From positions 1-7,613 of the forward strand of contig JAKALV010000158.1 in assembly GCA_021824055.1 (NCBI GenBank): a DNA stretch of 7,613 bases, read 5' to 3'. Positions 1 to 6,679 of the stretch are shown one piece after another; the first letter of the stretch is position 1; each line of letters begins with the position of its first letter. This DNA comes from Acidobacteriota bacterium (GTDB lineage: Bacteria > Acidobacteriota > Vicinamibacteria > Vicinamibacterales > SCN-69-37). Under the pieces are notes generated by a model that made no database searches, was not told the origin of the DNA, and saw only the letters and a list, made by a program, of their open reading frames with translations. A program made the translations under genes and the position numbers.

Positions 1-126
1 GTGGCCACGCCGCTCACCGACCGCCTCGTCGAGCTGATCCACGACATCGAAACGGGCGTCCGCCTCCAGTCGCTCGGCACGCTCGACCTGCTCGCCGACG
101 CCAACCTGAAAGGAGTCGATAAATGA
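1..126 (+). CDS. C-terminal fragment of a ketopantoate-reductase-like (ApbA/PanE family) protein
   Basis: The first reading frame is open from the window edge to a TGA at 124-126, giving 41 residues of a gene that begins upstream. The fragment contains TPLTDRLVELIHDIETGVR, which resembles the last helices of the ApbA/PanE C-terminal domain, where a TP..D.LV.LI..IE.G.R pattern is usual. Members of this family reduce 2-keto acids such as ketopantoate with NADPH; many are paralogues of unknown substrate, and nothing here shows that this one is the pantothenate enzyme. The stop overlaps the next gene's ATG as ATGA, so it is the upstream member of the operon. The assignment rests on a short C-terminus only. 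Another 6-phosphogluconate-dehydrogenase-like reductase is possible. Confidence 0.55.
   Translation: MATPLTDRLVELIHDIETGVRLQSLGTLDLLADANLKGVDK
111..115 (+). promoter_or_regulatory. Ribosome binding site of the SDR gene
   Basis: AGGAG lies 7 bases before the ATG at 123, inside the last codons of the upstream gene. It is a canonical Shine-Dalgarno site and fixes the start of the dehydrogenase at 123. Confidence 0.7.
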
Positions 127-890
127 TTCCCGAGTTCAAAGGCCGGACGGTGATCGTCACGGGCGCGGCGCATGGATTCGGGCGCGCGATCAGCGTCGCC
201 TTCGCCGCCCGCGGCGCGACCGTGTGGGCGTGCGACCTGGTCGAGGACGAGCTCGGAGAAACCGAACGACGCGGCCGCGCCGATGGCGGCACGTGCACTG
301 CGCGCGTTGTCGACGTGCGCGACAAGCGCGCCGTGGATGGACTTGTCGCGGACGCATCGGCGGCCGCAGGGCACGTCGACATCCTCGTCAATAACGCCGG
401 CGGCGTCCTGGGGCAGGTGGGGCAACCGCTCGAGGACGTGACGCCGGAGCAGTGGCAGGACATCTTCAACGTCAACGTGACGGGCGCGTTCTACTTCTCG
501 CAGGCCGTCGCGCCCGGCATGAAAGCCGCGCGCTACGGCCGCATCGTCAATATCTCGAGTGGCGCGGGGCTCGGGATCAGCCTCACCGGCATTCAGGCGT
601 ACGCGTCGGCGAAGGCCGCGCAGATCGGCCTCACGCGGCAGCTCGCGCATGAGCTGGGACCGTGGGGCATCACCGTCAACAACATCGCGCCGGGTTTCGT
701 GCGCTCCAACCCCACGACCGAGCGGCAATGGGCGTCGTACGGCGAGGACGGCCAGCGCGCGCTCATCGATCGCATTGCGTTGAAGCGCCTGGGCACGCCC
801 GAGGACATCGCGAACGGCGTGCTCTTCTTCGCGTCGGAGCGGGCCAACTGGATCACCGGCCAGGTGCTGTCTATCGACGGCGGCAAATGA
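123..890 (+). CDS. Short-chain dehydrogenase/reductase (SDR), classical FabG-like
   Basis: The product has 255 residues, the usual length of a classical SDR: a single-domain cytoplasmic Rossmann-fold NAD(P)-dependent alcohol/ketone oxidoreductase. The TGxxxGxG cofactor motif is at residues 13-20 (TGAAHGFG), the NNAG motif at 90-93, the catalytic Asn at about 118 (NVNVTG), Ser at 145/146, and Tyr160 and Lys164 in YASAK. PG at 190-191 and the terminal DGG are also typical. Asp38 at the end of the second strand (ACDL) suggests NAD(H) preference, by family rule. The Ser-to-Tyr spacing is about one residue longer than in E. coli FabG. The gene overlaps its upstream neighbour by ATGA and its stop overlaps the M20 gene's ATG; the protein ends one residue after GG. 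The substrate is unknown. The operon points to a hydroxy or keto acid linked to amino acid breakdown rather than fatty acid synthesis. Confidence 0.93.
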   Translation: MIPEFKGRTVIVTGAAHGFGRAISVAFAARGATVWACDLVEDELGETERRGRADGGTCTARVVDVRDKRAVDGLVADASAAAGHVDILVNNAGGVLGQVGQPLEDVTPEQWQDIFNVNVTGAFYFSQAVAPGMKAARYGRIVNISSGAGLGISLTGIQAYASAKAAQIGLTRQLAHELGPWGITVNNIAPGFVRSNPTTERQWASYGEDGQRALIDRIALKRLGTPEDIANGVLFFASERANWITGQVLSIDGGK

Positions 891-2272
891 CAGCCAACGC
901 CGAGGTTCTCGCGCATCTCAAGACGCATCACGACCGCATCCTCGACGAGCTGATCGAGTTCGCGACCATTCCCAGCGTGAGCACCGATCCCGCGCACGCG
1001 GCGGATATGCGCGCGGCGGCGACGTGGGTCGCCGACGCGCTGGCCGCGGCGGGGCCGCTGACCGTCCGCACGATCGACACGCCGGGAAATCCCGTGGTGT
1101 ATGGCGAGTGGCTGGGCGCGCCGGGCAAGTTGACCGTGCTGGTGTACGGCCACTACGACGTGCAGCCGCCCGATCCGCTCGAGAAATGGCAGACGCCGCC
1201 GTGGACGCCGACGGTGCGTGACGGCCGGTTGTATGCCCGCGGCGTCTCCGACGACAAGGGACCGATGCTGATCCCGATCAAGGTCGCGGAAGCGTTTTTC
1301 GCGGTGACCGGCGCGGTGCCGATCAACGTCAAGTTCATGTTCGAAGGCGAAGAGGAAATCGGCAGCCGTCATCTCGAGGCGTTCATCGAGCAGCACGAGG
1401 ACCTGCTGGCCGCCGACGTCGTGCTGTCGGCCGACGGCGCGATGTGGCGCATCAACGAGCCGTCGCTCACCGTGGCGAGCCGCGGGCTCGCGGGACTCGA
1501 GCTGACGCTGACGGGCGCGTCGAAGGATCTGCACTCGGGCCGGCACGGCGGCGGCGTGGCCAACCCGTTGCACGCGATGGCGCGGCTCATTGCCTCCCTG
1601 CACGAATCGAACGGCCGTGTCGCCGTCGCCGGCTTCTACGATCGCGTGCGTGAACTGTCAGCCGCGGAGCGCGCCGCCATCGCGGCACTGCCGTTCGACG
1701 AGCCGGCGTATCTCGAGCAAGTCGGCGCGTCCGAGGGCGTTGGCGAGCCTGGCTACACGACGCTGGAACGCCAGTGGACCCGGCCGACGCTCGAGGTCAA
1801 TGGCCTGTGGGGCGGATACGAGGGGCCGGGGCAGAAGACGGTGATTCCGAGCGAGGCCCACGCCAAGATCACGTGCCGCCTCGTGCCCGATCAGGATCCG
1901 GACGAGATCATCACGCTCGTGACGCGCCACCTCGAAGCGCATGTCCCGCCGGGCACGCGGCTGTCGATCGCGCCCGCCGATCACGGCTCGCGCGCGGCCC
2001 ACATTGCCACGGATCATTTCGCGTTGAAGGCCGCGGACGCCGCGCTGCATGCCGTGTACGGCGTGCATCCGCTGGTCGTTCGCATGGGAGGCACCGTGCC
2101 GATCTCTGAACTCTTCCAGCGACACATGGGGCTCGACACCGTTTTCTTCTCGTTCTCCACCGCCGACGAGGACTACCACGCGCCGAACGAGTTCTTCCGC
2201 GTGCACCGTCTACACGAAGGGCTCGAGGCGTGGGCGCGCTGCTGGGACCTGCTCGGCGAGGTGCGGCGATGA
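887..2272 (+). CDS. M20 family zinc dipeptidase/metallohydrolase (cytoplasmic)
   Basis: The 461-residue product is an M20/M25/M40 metallopeptidase most like the CNDP/dipeptidase branch, which cleaves dipeptides or similar amides with two metal ions. Visible residues are His89 and catalytic Asp91 in GHYDVQP, bridging Asp122 in RGVSDDKGP, the Glu pair 156/157 in FEGEEEIGS, Asp183 in LSADGA, and His431 near the C-terminus in DEDYHAPNE. HSGRHGGG opens the lid/dimerisation domain, which spans roughly residues 205-375. The full length and complete ligand set suggest an active enzyme. There is no signal peptide, so it is cytoplasmic. The frame is open much further upstream, but the ATG at 887 is chosen because it forms an ATGA overlap with the SDR stop and the protein then begins like family members. 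No good Shine-Dalgarno is present, so translation probably depends on coupling. It likely hydrolyses a compound imported by the following permease. Confidence 0.93.
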   Translation: MTANAEVLAHLKTHHDRILDELIEFATIPSVSTDPAHAADMRAAATWVADALAAAGPLTVRTIDTPGNPVVYGEWLGAPGKLTVLVYGHYDVQPPDPLEKWQTPPWTPTVRDGRLYARGVSDDKGPMLIPIKVAEAFFAVTGAVPINVKFMFEGEEEIGSRHLEAFIEQHEDLLAADVVLSADGAMWRINEPSLTVASRGLAGLELTLTGASKDLHSGRHGGGVANPLHAMARLIASLHESNGRVAVAGFYDRVRELSAAERAAIAALPFDEPAYLEQVGASEGVGEPGYTTLERQWTRPTLEVNGLWGGYEGPGQKTVIPSEAHAKITCRLVPDQDPDEIITLVTRHLEAHVPPGTRLSIAPADHGSRAAHIATDHFALKAADAALHAVYGVHPLVVRMGGTVPISELFQRHMGLDTVFFSFSTADEDYHAPNEFFRVHRLHEGLEAWARCWDLLGEVRR

Positions 2273-3702
2273 CGTCGGAACTCGAGCGCGCCGAGGCGAA
2301 TGTCGAGGCGCACAGCGCGACGCTCAAGCGGGAACTCGGCGTGCGCGACCTCGCCCTCACGCAGATCCTCTTCATCGTCGGCCTGACCTGGATCGGTGTG
2401 GCCGGCAAGCTCGGGTCGTCGCATGTCGTCTTCTGGCTGCTCGCGCTCGTGCTGTTCTATCTGCCGTCGGCCGCCGTGGTGATGTACCTCAATCGGTTGA
2501 TGCCGCTCGAGGGCGGCCTGTACCAGTGGGCGAAGCTCGGCTTCAACCAGACCGTCGGCTTCATGCTCGCGTGGAACCTCTGGCTCTACGTGATCGTGTT
2601 CACGTCGGAGATAGGTCTGCAGTGCGCGACCTACCTCTCTTACGCGCTCGGGCCGGGCGCCGCGTGGATGACGTCGAGCACGTGGTTCGTGGCGTTGTCG
2701 TCGGCGGTGATCCTGGCGCTGATGATGGTCGCGTCCACGATCGGGCTGGCGGTGGGCAAGTGGGTGCACAACGCCGGCGGCGTCATGATGCTCGTCGTCT
2801 TCGGCGCGCTGCTGCTGTTGCCGATCCTCGGTCTTGTCACCGGCACGCTGCATGCGTACCATCCGTTCCGCACGAGCCTCCCGTCGTTCTCCTTGTACAA
2901 CCTGAACATCCTCGGCAAGCTGGGCTTCGGCGCGCTGGGCGGATTCGAGTACATCGCCATTCTCGCGGGCGAGACACGGGCGCCGGCGCGCTCGGTTGGG
3001 CGGTCGGTGCTCATCGCCGCGCCGGTGATCGCGATCATGTTCGTGCTCGGCACGAGCACCGTTGTTGCGTTCATCCCGACCAACGACATCGACCTCATCG
3101 GCCCGCTACCACAGGTGCTGCGCGCCGGCTTCGGGCCGTTCGGCCTCGCCGGGCCACTTGTCACGATCGCGATCCTGATGACGCTGGCCATGCGCGTGGC
3201 ACAGGTGAGCGTGAGCTTTACCGCCGTCACGCGCCTGCCGATGGTCGCCGGCTGGGACCGCATGCTGCCGGCGTGGTTCAGCCGCCTGCACGCGAAGTAT
3301 CAGACCCCGGTGAACTCGATCCTGCTCGTCGGCGCGTGCGCGTTCGGGCTGTCGGTGCTGAGCAATGTGGGCGTCGGGCAGGCCGAGGCGTTCCAGCTGC
3401 TCTTCAACGCCGGCGGCACGTTCTACGCGCTGACCTACGTCGTGATGTTCGCCATTCCGCTGTTCGGCCTGCGCGGCGTCACGCCGCGGCCGCCGCTCTG
3501 GCTGAAGGTGGCGTCGGCGTCGGGATTGTTGATGACGCTGCTCTACATCGCGCTCTCGGTCTTCCCGATCATCACGGTCGCGAGCGTGACGACGTTCGCG
3601 TTCAAGATCACGACCGTGATCGTGGCGATGAACCTGGTGGGGATCGCCATCCTCGTCTCGGCGCGACGACGATCCGCGGGCGACCCGGTCGTGAGAACGT
3701 AA
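2269..3702 (+). CDS. Amino acid permease, APC superfamily
   Basis: The 477-residue integral membrane protein has about 12 hydrophobic segments (approximately residues 28-46, 52-74, 94-113, 115-130, 137-160, 170-192, 215-235, 247-270, 295-318, 348-366, 375-398 and 413-464 as a pair). Family signatures are PLEGGLYQWAKLGF at 79-92, GGFEYIAILAGETRAPARSV at 224-243 (like the F..D....LA.ET..P.R motif), and RLPMVAGWDRMLPAWFSRLH followed by TPVNS (like the cytoplasmic loop before TM9). Such proteins import amino acids or small amine derivatives by proton symport or exchange. The ATG at 2269 is preferred over a candidate 39 bases upstream: it overlaps the M20 stop as ATGA and has GAGGT six bases before it. 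The gene ends 21 bases before the phosphatase gene. Its position next to a peptidase suggests a peptide-derived or N-modified amino acid substrate; this is inferred. Confidence 0.92.
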   Translation: MTSELERAEANVEAHSATLKRELGVRDLALTQILFIVGLTWIGVAGKLGSSHVVFWLLALVLFYLPSAAVVMYLNRLMPLEGGLYQWAKLGFNQTVGFMLAWNLWLYVIVFTSEIGLQCATYLSYALGPGAAWMTSSTWFVALSSAVILALMMVASTIGLAVGKWVHNAGGVMMLVVFGALLLLPILGLVTGTLHAYHPFRTSLPSFSLYNLNILGKLGFGALGGFEYIAILAGETRAPARSVGRSVLIAAPVIAIMFVLGTSTVVAFIPTNDIDLIGPLPQVLRAGFGPFGLAGPLVTIAILMTLAMRVAQVSVSFTAVTRLPMVAGWDRMLPAWFSRLHAKYQTPVNSILLVGACAFGLSVLSNVGVGQAEAFQLLFNAGGTFYALTYVVMFAIPLFGLRGVTPRPPLWLKVASASGLLMTLLYIALSVFPIITVASVTTFAFKITTVIVAMNLVGIAILVSARRRSAGDPVVRT

Positions 3703-3723
3703 GCTGGTCCCGGAAGGTCCGCA

Positions 3724-4215
3724 ATGAGAGCACTGATCCCAGGAGCGATGCTGGTGGCCATGACGCTCATTCCCGCGCTCGCGTCCGCGCAGAAGATGGT
3801 GATCCTGACCCGCCACGCCGAGCGCGCCGACGGACAGGCGACGATGGGCGCGTCGGATCCGCCGCTGTCGGCGGCCGGCGCGGCGCGCGCCGAGAAGCTG
3901 GCGTCGATGCTGGCCGACGCCGGCGTCACGGCAATCTTCACGACCGAGTATCGCCGCACGAAGGCCACGGCGGCCCCGCTTGCGGCGAAGCTGAAACTCA
4001 CGCCGGAAGTGGTCGCCGCCGCGCGGACGGCCACGGTGATTGAGAAGATCAAGGCGCACGCGAACGACACGGTCTTCGTCGTCGGTCACTCCAATACCGT
4101 GGCGTCGATCATCAAGGCGCTCGGCGGCCCCGACGTGGCGATCGGCGACACCGAGTACGACAACCTGTTCCTCTACGTGCCCGCGACGAAGACGCTGACG
4201 CGGATTCGGTACTAG
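3724..4215 (+). CDS. Exported histidine phosphatase (SixA-like, phosphoglycerate mutase superfamily)
   Basis: The 163-residue product begins with a signal peptide: a hydrophobic stretch followed by ALASA-Q, so cleavage is expected after residue 22. The mature part starts almost at the catalytic RHAE motif (His31) and keeps DPPLSAAG at 45-52, Arg78 in the equivalent of the S..Ra.qTA motif, and the second catalytic His122 in VVGHSNT. This is the short SixA-type histidine phosphatase core, which removes phosphate through a phosphohistidine intermediate. GGAAGG at 3712-3717 lies 6 bases before the ATG and supports this start. It follows the permease by 21 bases and is probably cotranscribed. SixA itself is cytoplasmic and acts on phosphorelay proteins; an exported copy more likely acts on small phosphate esters or cell-envelope substrates, which is inference. 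The substrate is unknown. Confidence 0.88.
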   Translation: MRALIPGAMLVAMTLIPALASAQKMVILTRHAERADGQATMGASDPPLSAAGAARAEKLASMLADAGVTAIFTTEYRRTKATAAPLAAKLKLTPEVVAAARTATVIEKIKAHANDTVFVVGHSNTVASIIKALGGPDVAIGDTEYDNLFLYVPATKTLTRIRY

Positions 4216-4237
4216 GAGAACCGACCGCGCCGCACTG

Positions 4238-4243
4238 TACAAT
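4238..4243 (+). promoter_or_regulatory. Possible -10 element for the M20D amidohydrolase gene
   Basis: TACAAT matches the TATAAT consensus at five of six bases and stands in the 60-base gap before the amidohydrolase gene, which would give a leader of about 25 bases. No good -35 hexamer sits 16-18 bases upstream (GGAGAA or neighbours), so the promoter is only a candidate; readthrough from the upstream operon is equally possible. Confidence 0.3.
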
Positions 4244-4265
4244 CGCGCCCATCACATCCCATGCC

Positions 4266-4270
4266 GGAGG
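4266..4270 (+). promoter_or_regulatory. Ribosome binding site that decides the amidohydrolase start
   Basis: GGAGG lies 5 bases before the ATG at 4276. An in-frame ATG at 4261 would place this site inside the coding sequence and would add MPEVP before an otherwise canonical signal peptide, so 4276 is the better start. Confidence 0.7.
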
Positions 4271-4275
4271 TTCCC

Positions 4276-5619
4276 ATGTTTCGCCGCAGTGCCGTTGTCG
4301 TTGCCTCGCTCGCCGTGTTTGCCGGAGGGGCGGCGATCGCCCAGTCCGATCTTGATTCGCGAATCGAACGCGAGTTGCCCGCGCTGCTGGGCACCTACAA
4401 GACGCTTCACGCGGCGCCGGAGTTGTCCGGACACGAGGAGAAGACCGCGGCGTTCATCGCCGGTGAATTGCGCGGGCTGGGCTTCACCGTCACCGAGCAC
4501 CTCGGCAAGTATCTCGATCCTGCGATGACCGGTGACGGCGTGGCGGCCGTGATGAAGAACGGCAACGGGCCGACGGTCCTCGTCCGCACGGAGCTCGACG
4601 CGCTGCCCGTCACCGAAAATACCGGTCTCCCATACGCCAGCAAAGCGCAGACGAAGAACGCTGACGGCCAGATGGTCGGCGTCATGCACGCGTGCGGCCA
4701 CGACATTCACATGACGTCGTTTCTCGGCACGGCGCGCCTGTTCGTCGCGATGAAGGACCGCTGGCACGGCACGCTGATCATGCTGGGCCAGCCCGCCGAG
4801 GAAACGGGCACCGGCGCTGACGCGCTCCTGCGCGACAATCTCTACCAGCGCGTGGGCCAGCCCGATTACGTGCTCGCGTTTCACGATTCGTCGGATCTCG
4901 AATCCGGCATGGTGGCCTACGCGTCCGGGTTCGCGCTCGCCAACATCGATTCGGTGGACATCACGGTTCGCGGCGTCGGTGGCCACGGCGCGATGCCGGA
5001 TCACACGAAGGATCCGATCGTGCTCGCGGCGCAACTGGTGCTCGCGCTGCAGACTATCGTCAGCCGCGAACTCTCGCCCCTCGATCCAACCGTCGTCACC
5101 GTCGGATCGATCCACGGCGGCGCGAAGCGCAACGTAATTCCTGACGAGGTCGTGCTGCAGCTCACCGTGCGCACGTACAAGAAGGAAGTGCGGGAGCACG
5201 TGCTCGCCTCGATTCAGCGCATCGCGCGCGGCCTGGCGATTGCGGCCGGCATTCCGGATGACCGCATGCCGATCGTCACGGTTTCGAAAACCGAGCGCGG
5301 CGACGCGCTCTACAACGATCCGGCGCTGACCGCGCGGCTCGCGAAGGTGTGGGAAGGCGCGTTCGGCGCGGCGCACGTGCGCCAGATTCCGCCGGAAATG
5401 GTCAGCGAGGACGTGGGCCACCTCGGACTCGACGGCAAGATTCCGGTCGTGCAGTTCCGGATCGGCGCGGTCGATCCGGCGGTCCTGAAAGCGCACGCGG
5501 CGAGCGGCACGCCGCTGCCGGCCCTGCATTCAGCGCTCTTCGCCCCGCTGCCCGAGCCGGCGATCCGCAGCGGCATCAAGGCCACCACGCTGGCCGTGCT
5601 TGATCTGATGGGCAAGTAG
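4276..5619 (+). CDS. Exported M20D family amidohydrolase (N-acyl amino acid / hippurate hydrolase type)
   Basis: The 447-residue product starts with MFRR, a hydrophobic core and AAIA-Q, a signal peptide likely cut after residue 22, so the enzyme acts in the periplasm or outside. The mature protein is an M20D amidohydrolase (AbgB, hippuricase and IAA-amino acid hydrolase group): RTELDALPV at 104-112, metal ligands Cys140 and His142 in ACGHDIHM, Glu175/Glu176 in GQPAEETGTGA, His203 in LAFHDSSD, and the last ligand His418 in ALHSALFAP. The lid domain, with GVGGHGAMPDHTKDP, is at about 235-255 and beyond. These enzymes free an amino acid from an acyl or aryl amide. All ligands are present, so activity is likely. 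It could supply amino acids to the upstream permease, although the 60-base gap leaves open whether it belongs to that operon. The real substrate cannot be predicted. Confidence 0.92.
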   Translation: MFRRSAVVVASLAVFAGGAAIAQSDLDSRIERELPALLGTYKTLHAAPELSGHEEKTAAFIAGELRGLGFTVTEHLGKYLDPAMTGDGVAAVMKNGNGPTVLVRTELDALPVTENTGLPYASKAQTKNADGQMVGVMHACGHDIHMTSFLGTARLFVAMKDRWHGTLIMLGQPAEETGTGADALLRDNLYQRVGQPDYVLAFHDSSDLESGMVAYASGFALANIDSVDITVRGVGGHGAMPDHTKDPIVLAAQLVLALQTIVSRELSPLDPTVVTVGSIHGGAKRNVIPDEVVLQLTVRTYKKEVREHVLASIQRIARGLAIAAGIPDDRMPIVTVSKTERGDALYNDPALTARLAKVWEGAFGAAHVRQIPPEMVSEDVGHLGLDGKIPVVQFRIGAVDPAVLKAHAASGTPLPALHSALFAPLPEPAIRSGIKATTLAVLDLMGK

Positions 5620-5627
5620 TCCCGTCG

Positions 5628-6575
5628 TCAGCTTCGTCGCAAGGCCGCCAGTAGCGCGGCGAGATCCTCCGGCAGCGGCGAGGTGTACGCCACTCGTGTG
5701 CGACTGGTCGGATGGATGAATCCGAGTTTCCACGCGTGCAGCGCCTGGCGGTTGATACGCGGCAGCGCCGGTGGTTCCGGCGGCGCGTCGAAACGATACT
5801 GCCGCTCTCCAAGCAGCGGGTGGCCGCGCAGCGCGGCCTGCACGCGAATCTGGTTGCGCTTGCCGGTGACCAGCGCGACCTCGATCATGGCGGCGTCCGC
5901 GAACTGCTCGGTCACCTGAAAGTGCGCCTCCGCGTCCTTCGCGCGCGCGTCGCTCGCGTGCGCCTTGCGCTGGCGGAGCGCCGATGGGTCCCAGGCGAGC
6001 TGGTCGCGCCACGTTCCACGCGGGGGCGAGGGCCGCCCGAGCACGACGGCCAGGTAGACGCGCTCCGGCGTGCGTTCTTCGAACTGCGCCTTCAACAGAT
6101 CGCGCGCCGCCGGCGTTCGCGCGAACAACACGAGCCCGCTCGTGTCGCGGTCGATGCGATGCACCACGTACGACCGCGCGCGCGGCGCATGCCGGTAGTG
6201 ATCCGCCAGCAGGTCGAAAAGCGTCGGCTCTTCGCCGGCACGGTCGGGGAGCGGCTCCACGAGCAGGCCGACCGGCTTGTCGACGACCACGATGGACTCG
6301 TCTTCGTGAAGCACCCGCAGCAGGTGCCGTACCGGGTGCACCGCGCGATCGGCCGCCTTCGATGAGCCCGGTCGATCCACCCACACGCCGACGCGCTCGC
6401 CGGCGACCAGCTTGTGCGCGCCGGCCGCGGCGTCGACCGGTTCGCCGCCCACGAAGACTTTGCCGCGCGCGAGCCACTCGGACGCCCGACGGCGGGAACC
6501 CGCATCCGTGCGGCCGGCCAGCCACTGGTCCAGCCGCATCCCCGCGTCCGCGCTTTCGACGATCCACTCGCGCAT
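5628..6575 (-). CDS. RluA family pseudouridine synthase with S4 domain
   Basis: The 315-residue product converts uridine to pseudouridine in RNA, probably rRNA. An S4 RNA-binding domain occupies about residues 2-70 (AGMRLDQWLAG, then SRRRASEWLARGKVFVGGEPV). The catalytic domain follows: ESIVVVDKPVGLLVEP at about 93-108 and VVHRIDRDTSGLVLFART, whose Asp142 (RID; numbered from the ATG start used here) is the catalytic residue of the RluA HRLD..TSG motif. VTGKRNQIRVQAA and GHPLLGERQY are the usual C-terminal motifs, and HAWKLGFIHP follows. VEP replaces the more usual VHP after the KP.G motif. The start is the ATG whose A is at 6575; the codon just before it is TTG and could serve instead, adding one residue. 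No strong RBS is visible for either. The gene converges with the amidohydrolase gene (8 bases between stops) and diverges from the toxin-antitoxin pair. The exact RNA target is not predictable. Confidence 0.92.
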   Translation of the reverse strand: MREWIVESADAGMRLDQWLAGRTDAGSRRRASEWLARGKVFVGGEPVDAAAGAHKLVAGERVGVWVDRPGSSKAADRAVHPVRHLLRVLHEDESIVVVDKPVGLLVEPLPDRAGEEPTLFDLLADHYRHAPRARSYVVHRIDRDTSGLVLFARTPAARDLLKAQFEERTPERVYLAVVLGRPSPPRGTWRDQLAWDPSALRQRKAHASDARAKDAEAHFQVTEQFADAAMIEVALVTGKRNQIRVQAALRGHPLLGERQYRFDAPPEPPALPRINRQALHAWKLGFIHPTSRTRVAYTSPLPEDLAALLAALRRS

Positions 6576-6642
6576 CAAGCCACTCGCATTCCTGGCGTCA
6601 CGGTATCACCGGCATCGCGGCCGCCATGTCGGCCATCTCGCG

Positions 6643-6671
6643 TTGACATGAGAAAGCGATGAAACTAGTCT
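6643..6671 (+). promoter_or_regulatory. Promoter of the toxin-antitoxin operon
   Basis: TTGACA at 6643-6648 is a perfect sigma-70-type -35 hexamer. Seventeen bases later, TAGTCT at 6666-6671 keeps the three most conserved -10 positions (T, A and final T). The expected transcription start, about 7 bases further, falls at about 6678, the A of the antitoxin ATG. The region is visibly AT-richer than its surroundings. Confidence 0.65.
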
Positions 6672-6679
6672 AGTTTCAT
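6659..6679 (+). promoter_or_regulatory. Palindromic operator of the toxin-antitoxin operon
   Basis: ATGAAACTAG and CTAGTTTCAT are perfect 10-base inverted halves around a single T at 6669. The palindrome covers the -10 element, the predicted transcription start and the first two bases of the antitoxin ATG. Ribbon-helix-helix antitoxins bind such palindromes as dimers of dimers and repress their own operon, so this is the likely autoregulatory site. The function is inferred; the symmetry is seen directly. Confidence 0.75.

Noticed and set aside
593..1603. 336-codon minus-strand open frame opposite the SDR and M20 genes
   Set aside because: Arg/His-rich low-complexity composition typical of antisense frames in GC-rich genes; it lies opposite two genes with complete catalytic motifs.
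2049..4043. 664-codon plus-strand open frame across the M20, permease and phosphatase genes
   Set aside because: Out of frame with three well-supported genes, very Arg-rich and without any recognisable motif.
4206..4224. TCGGT/ACCGA inverted repeat across the phosphatase stop as a terminator
   Set aside because: Five-base stem, nine-base loop, no T-run.
3106..4242. 378-codon minus-strand open frame opposite the permease and phosphatase
   Set aside because: Shadow of real genes; Arg/His-rich, no domain.
4252..5529. 425-codon minus-strand open frame opposite the M20D amidohydrolase
   Set aside because: Exact shadow of a gene with signal peptide and all metal ligands; the translated composition is Arg/His-rich.
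5607..5626. Hairpin GATGGG/CCCGTC between the convergent stops as a terminator
   Set aside because: Only six pairs, one a G-U wobble, with no T-run on either strand; too weak to call.
5530..6567. 345-codon minus-strand open frame overlapping the RluA-type gene in another frame
   Set aside because: The neighbouring frame holds the S4 and pseudouridine synthase motifs; this one has none.
6573..6589. Four-codon minus-strand leader ORF (ATG CGA GTG GCT TGA) whose stop overlaps the RluA-type ATG
   Set aside because: Its AGGA is directly against the ATG, too close for a ribosome site; such mini-ORFs occur by chance.
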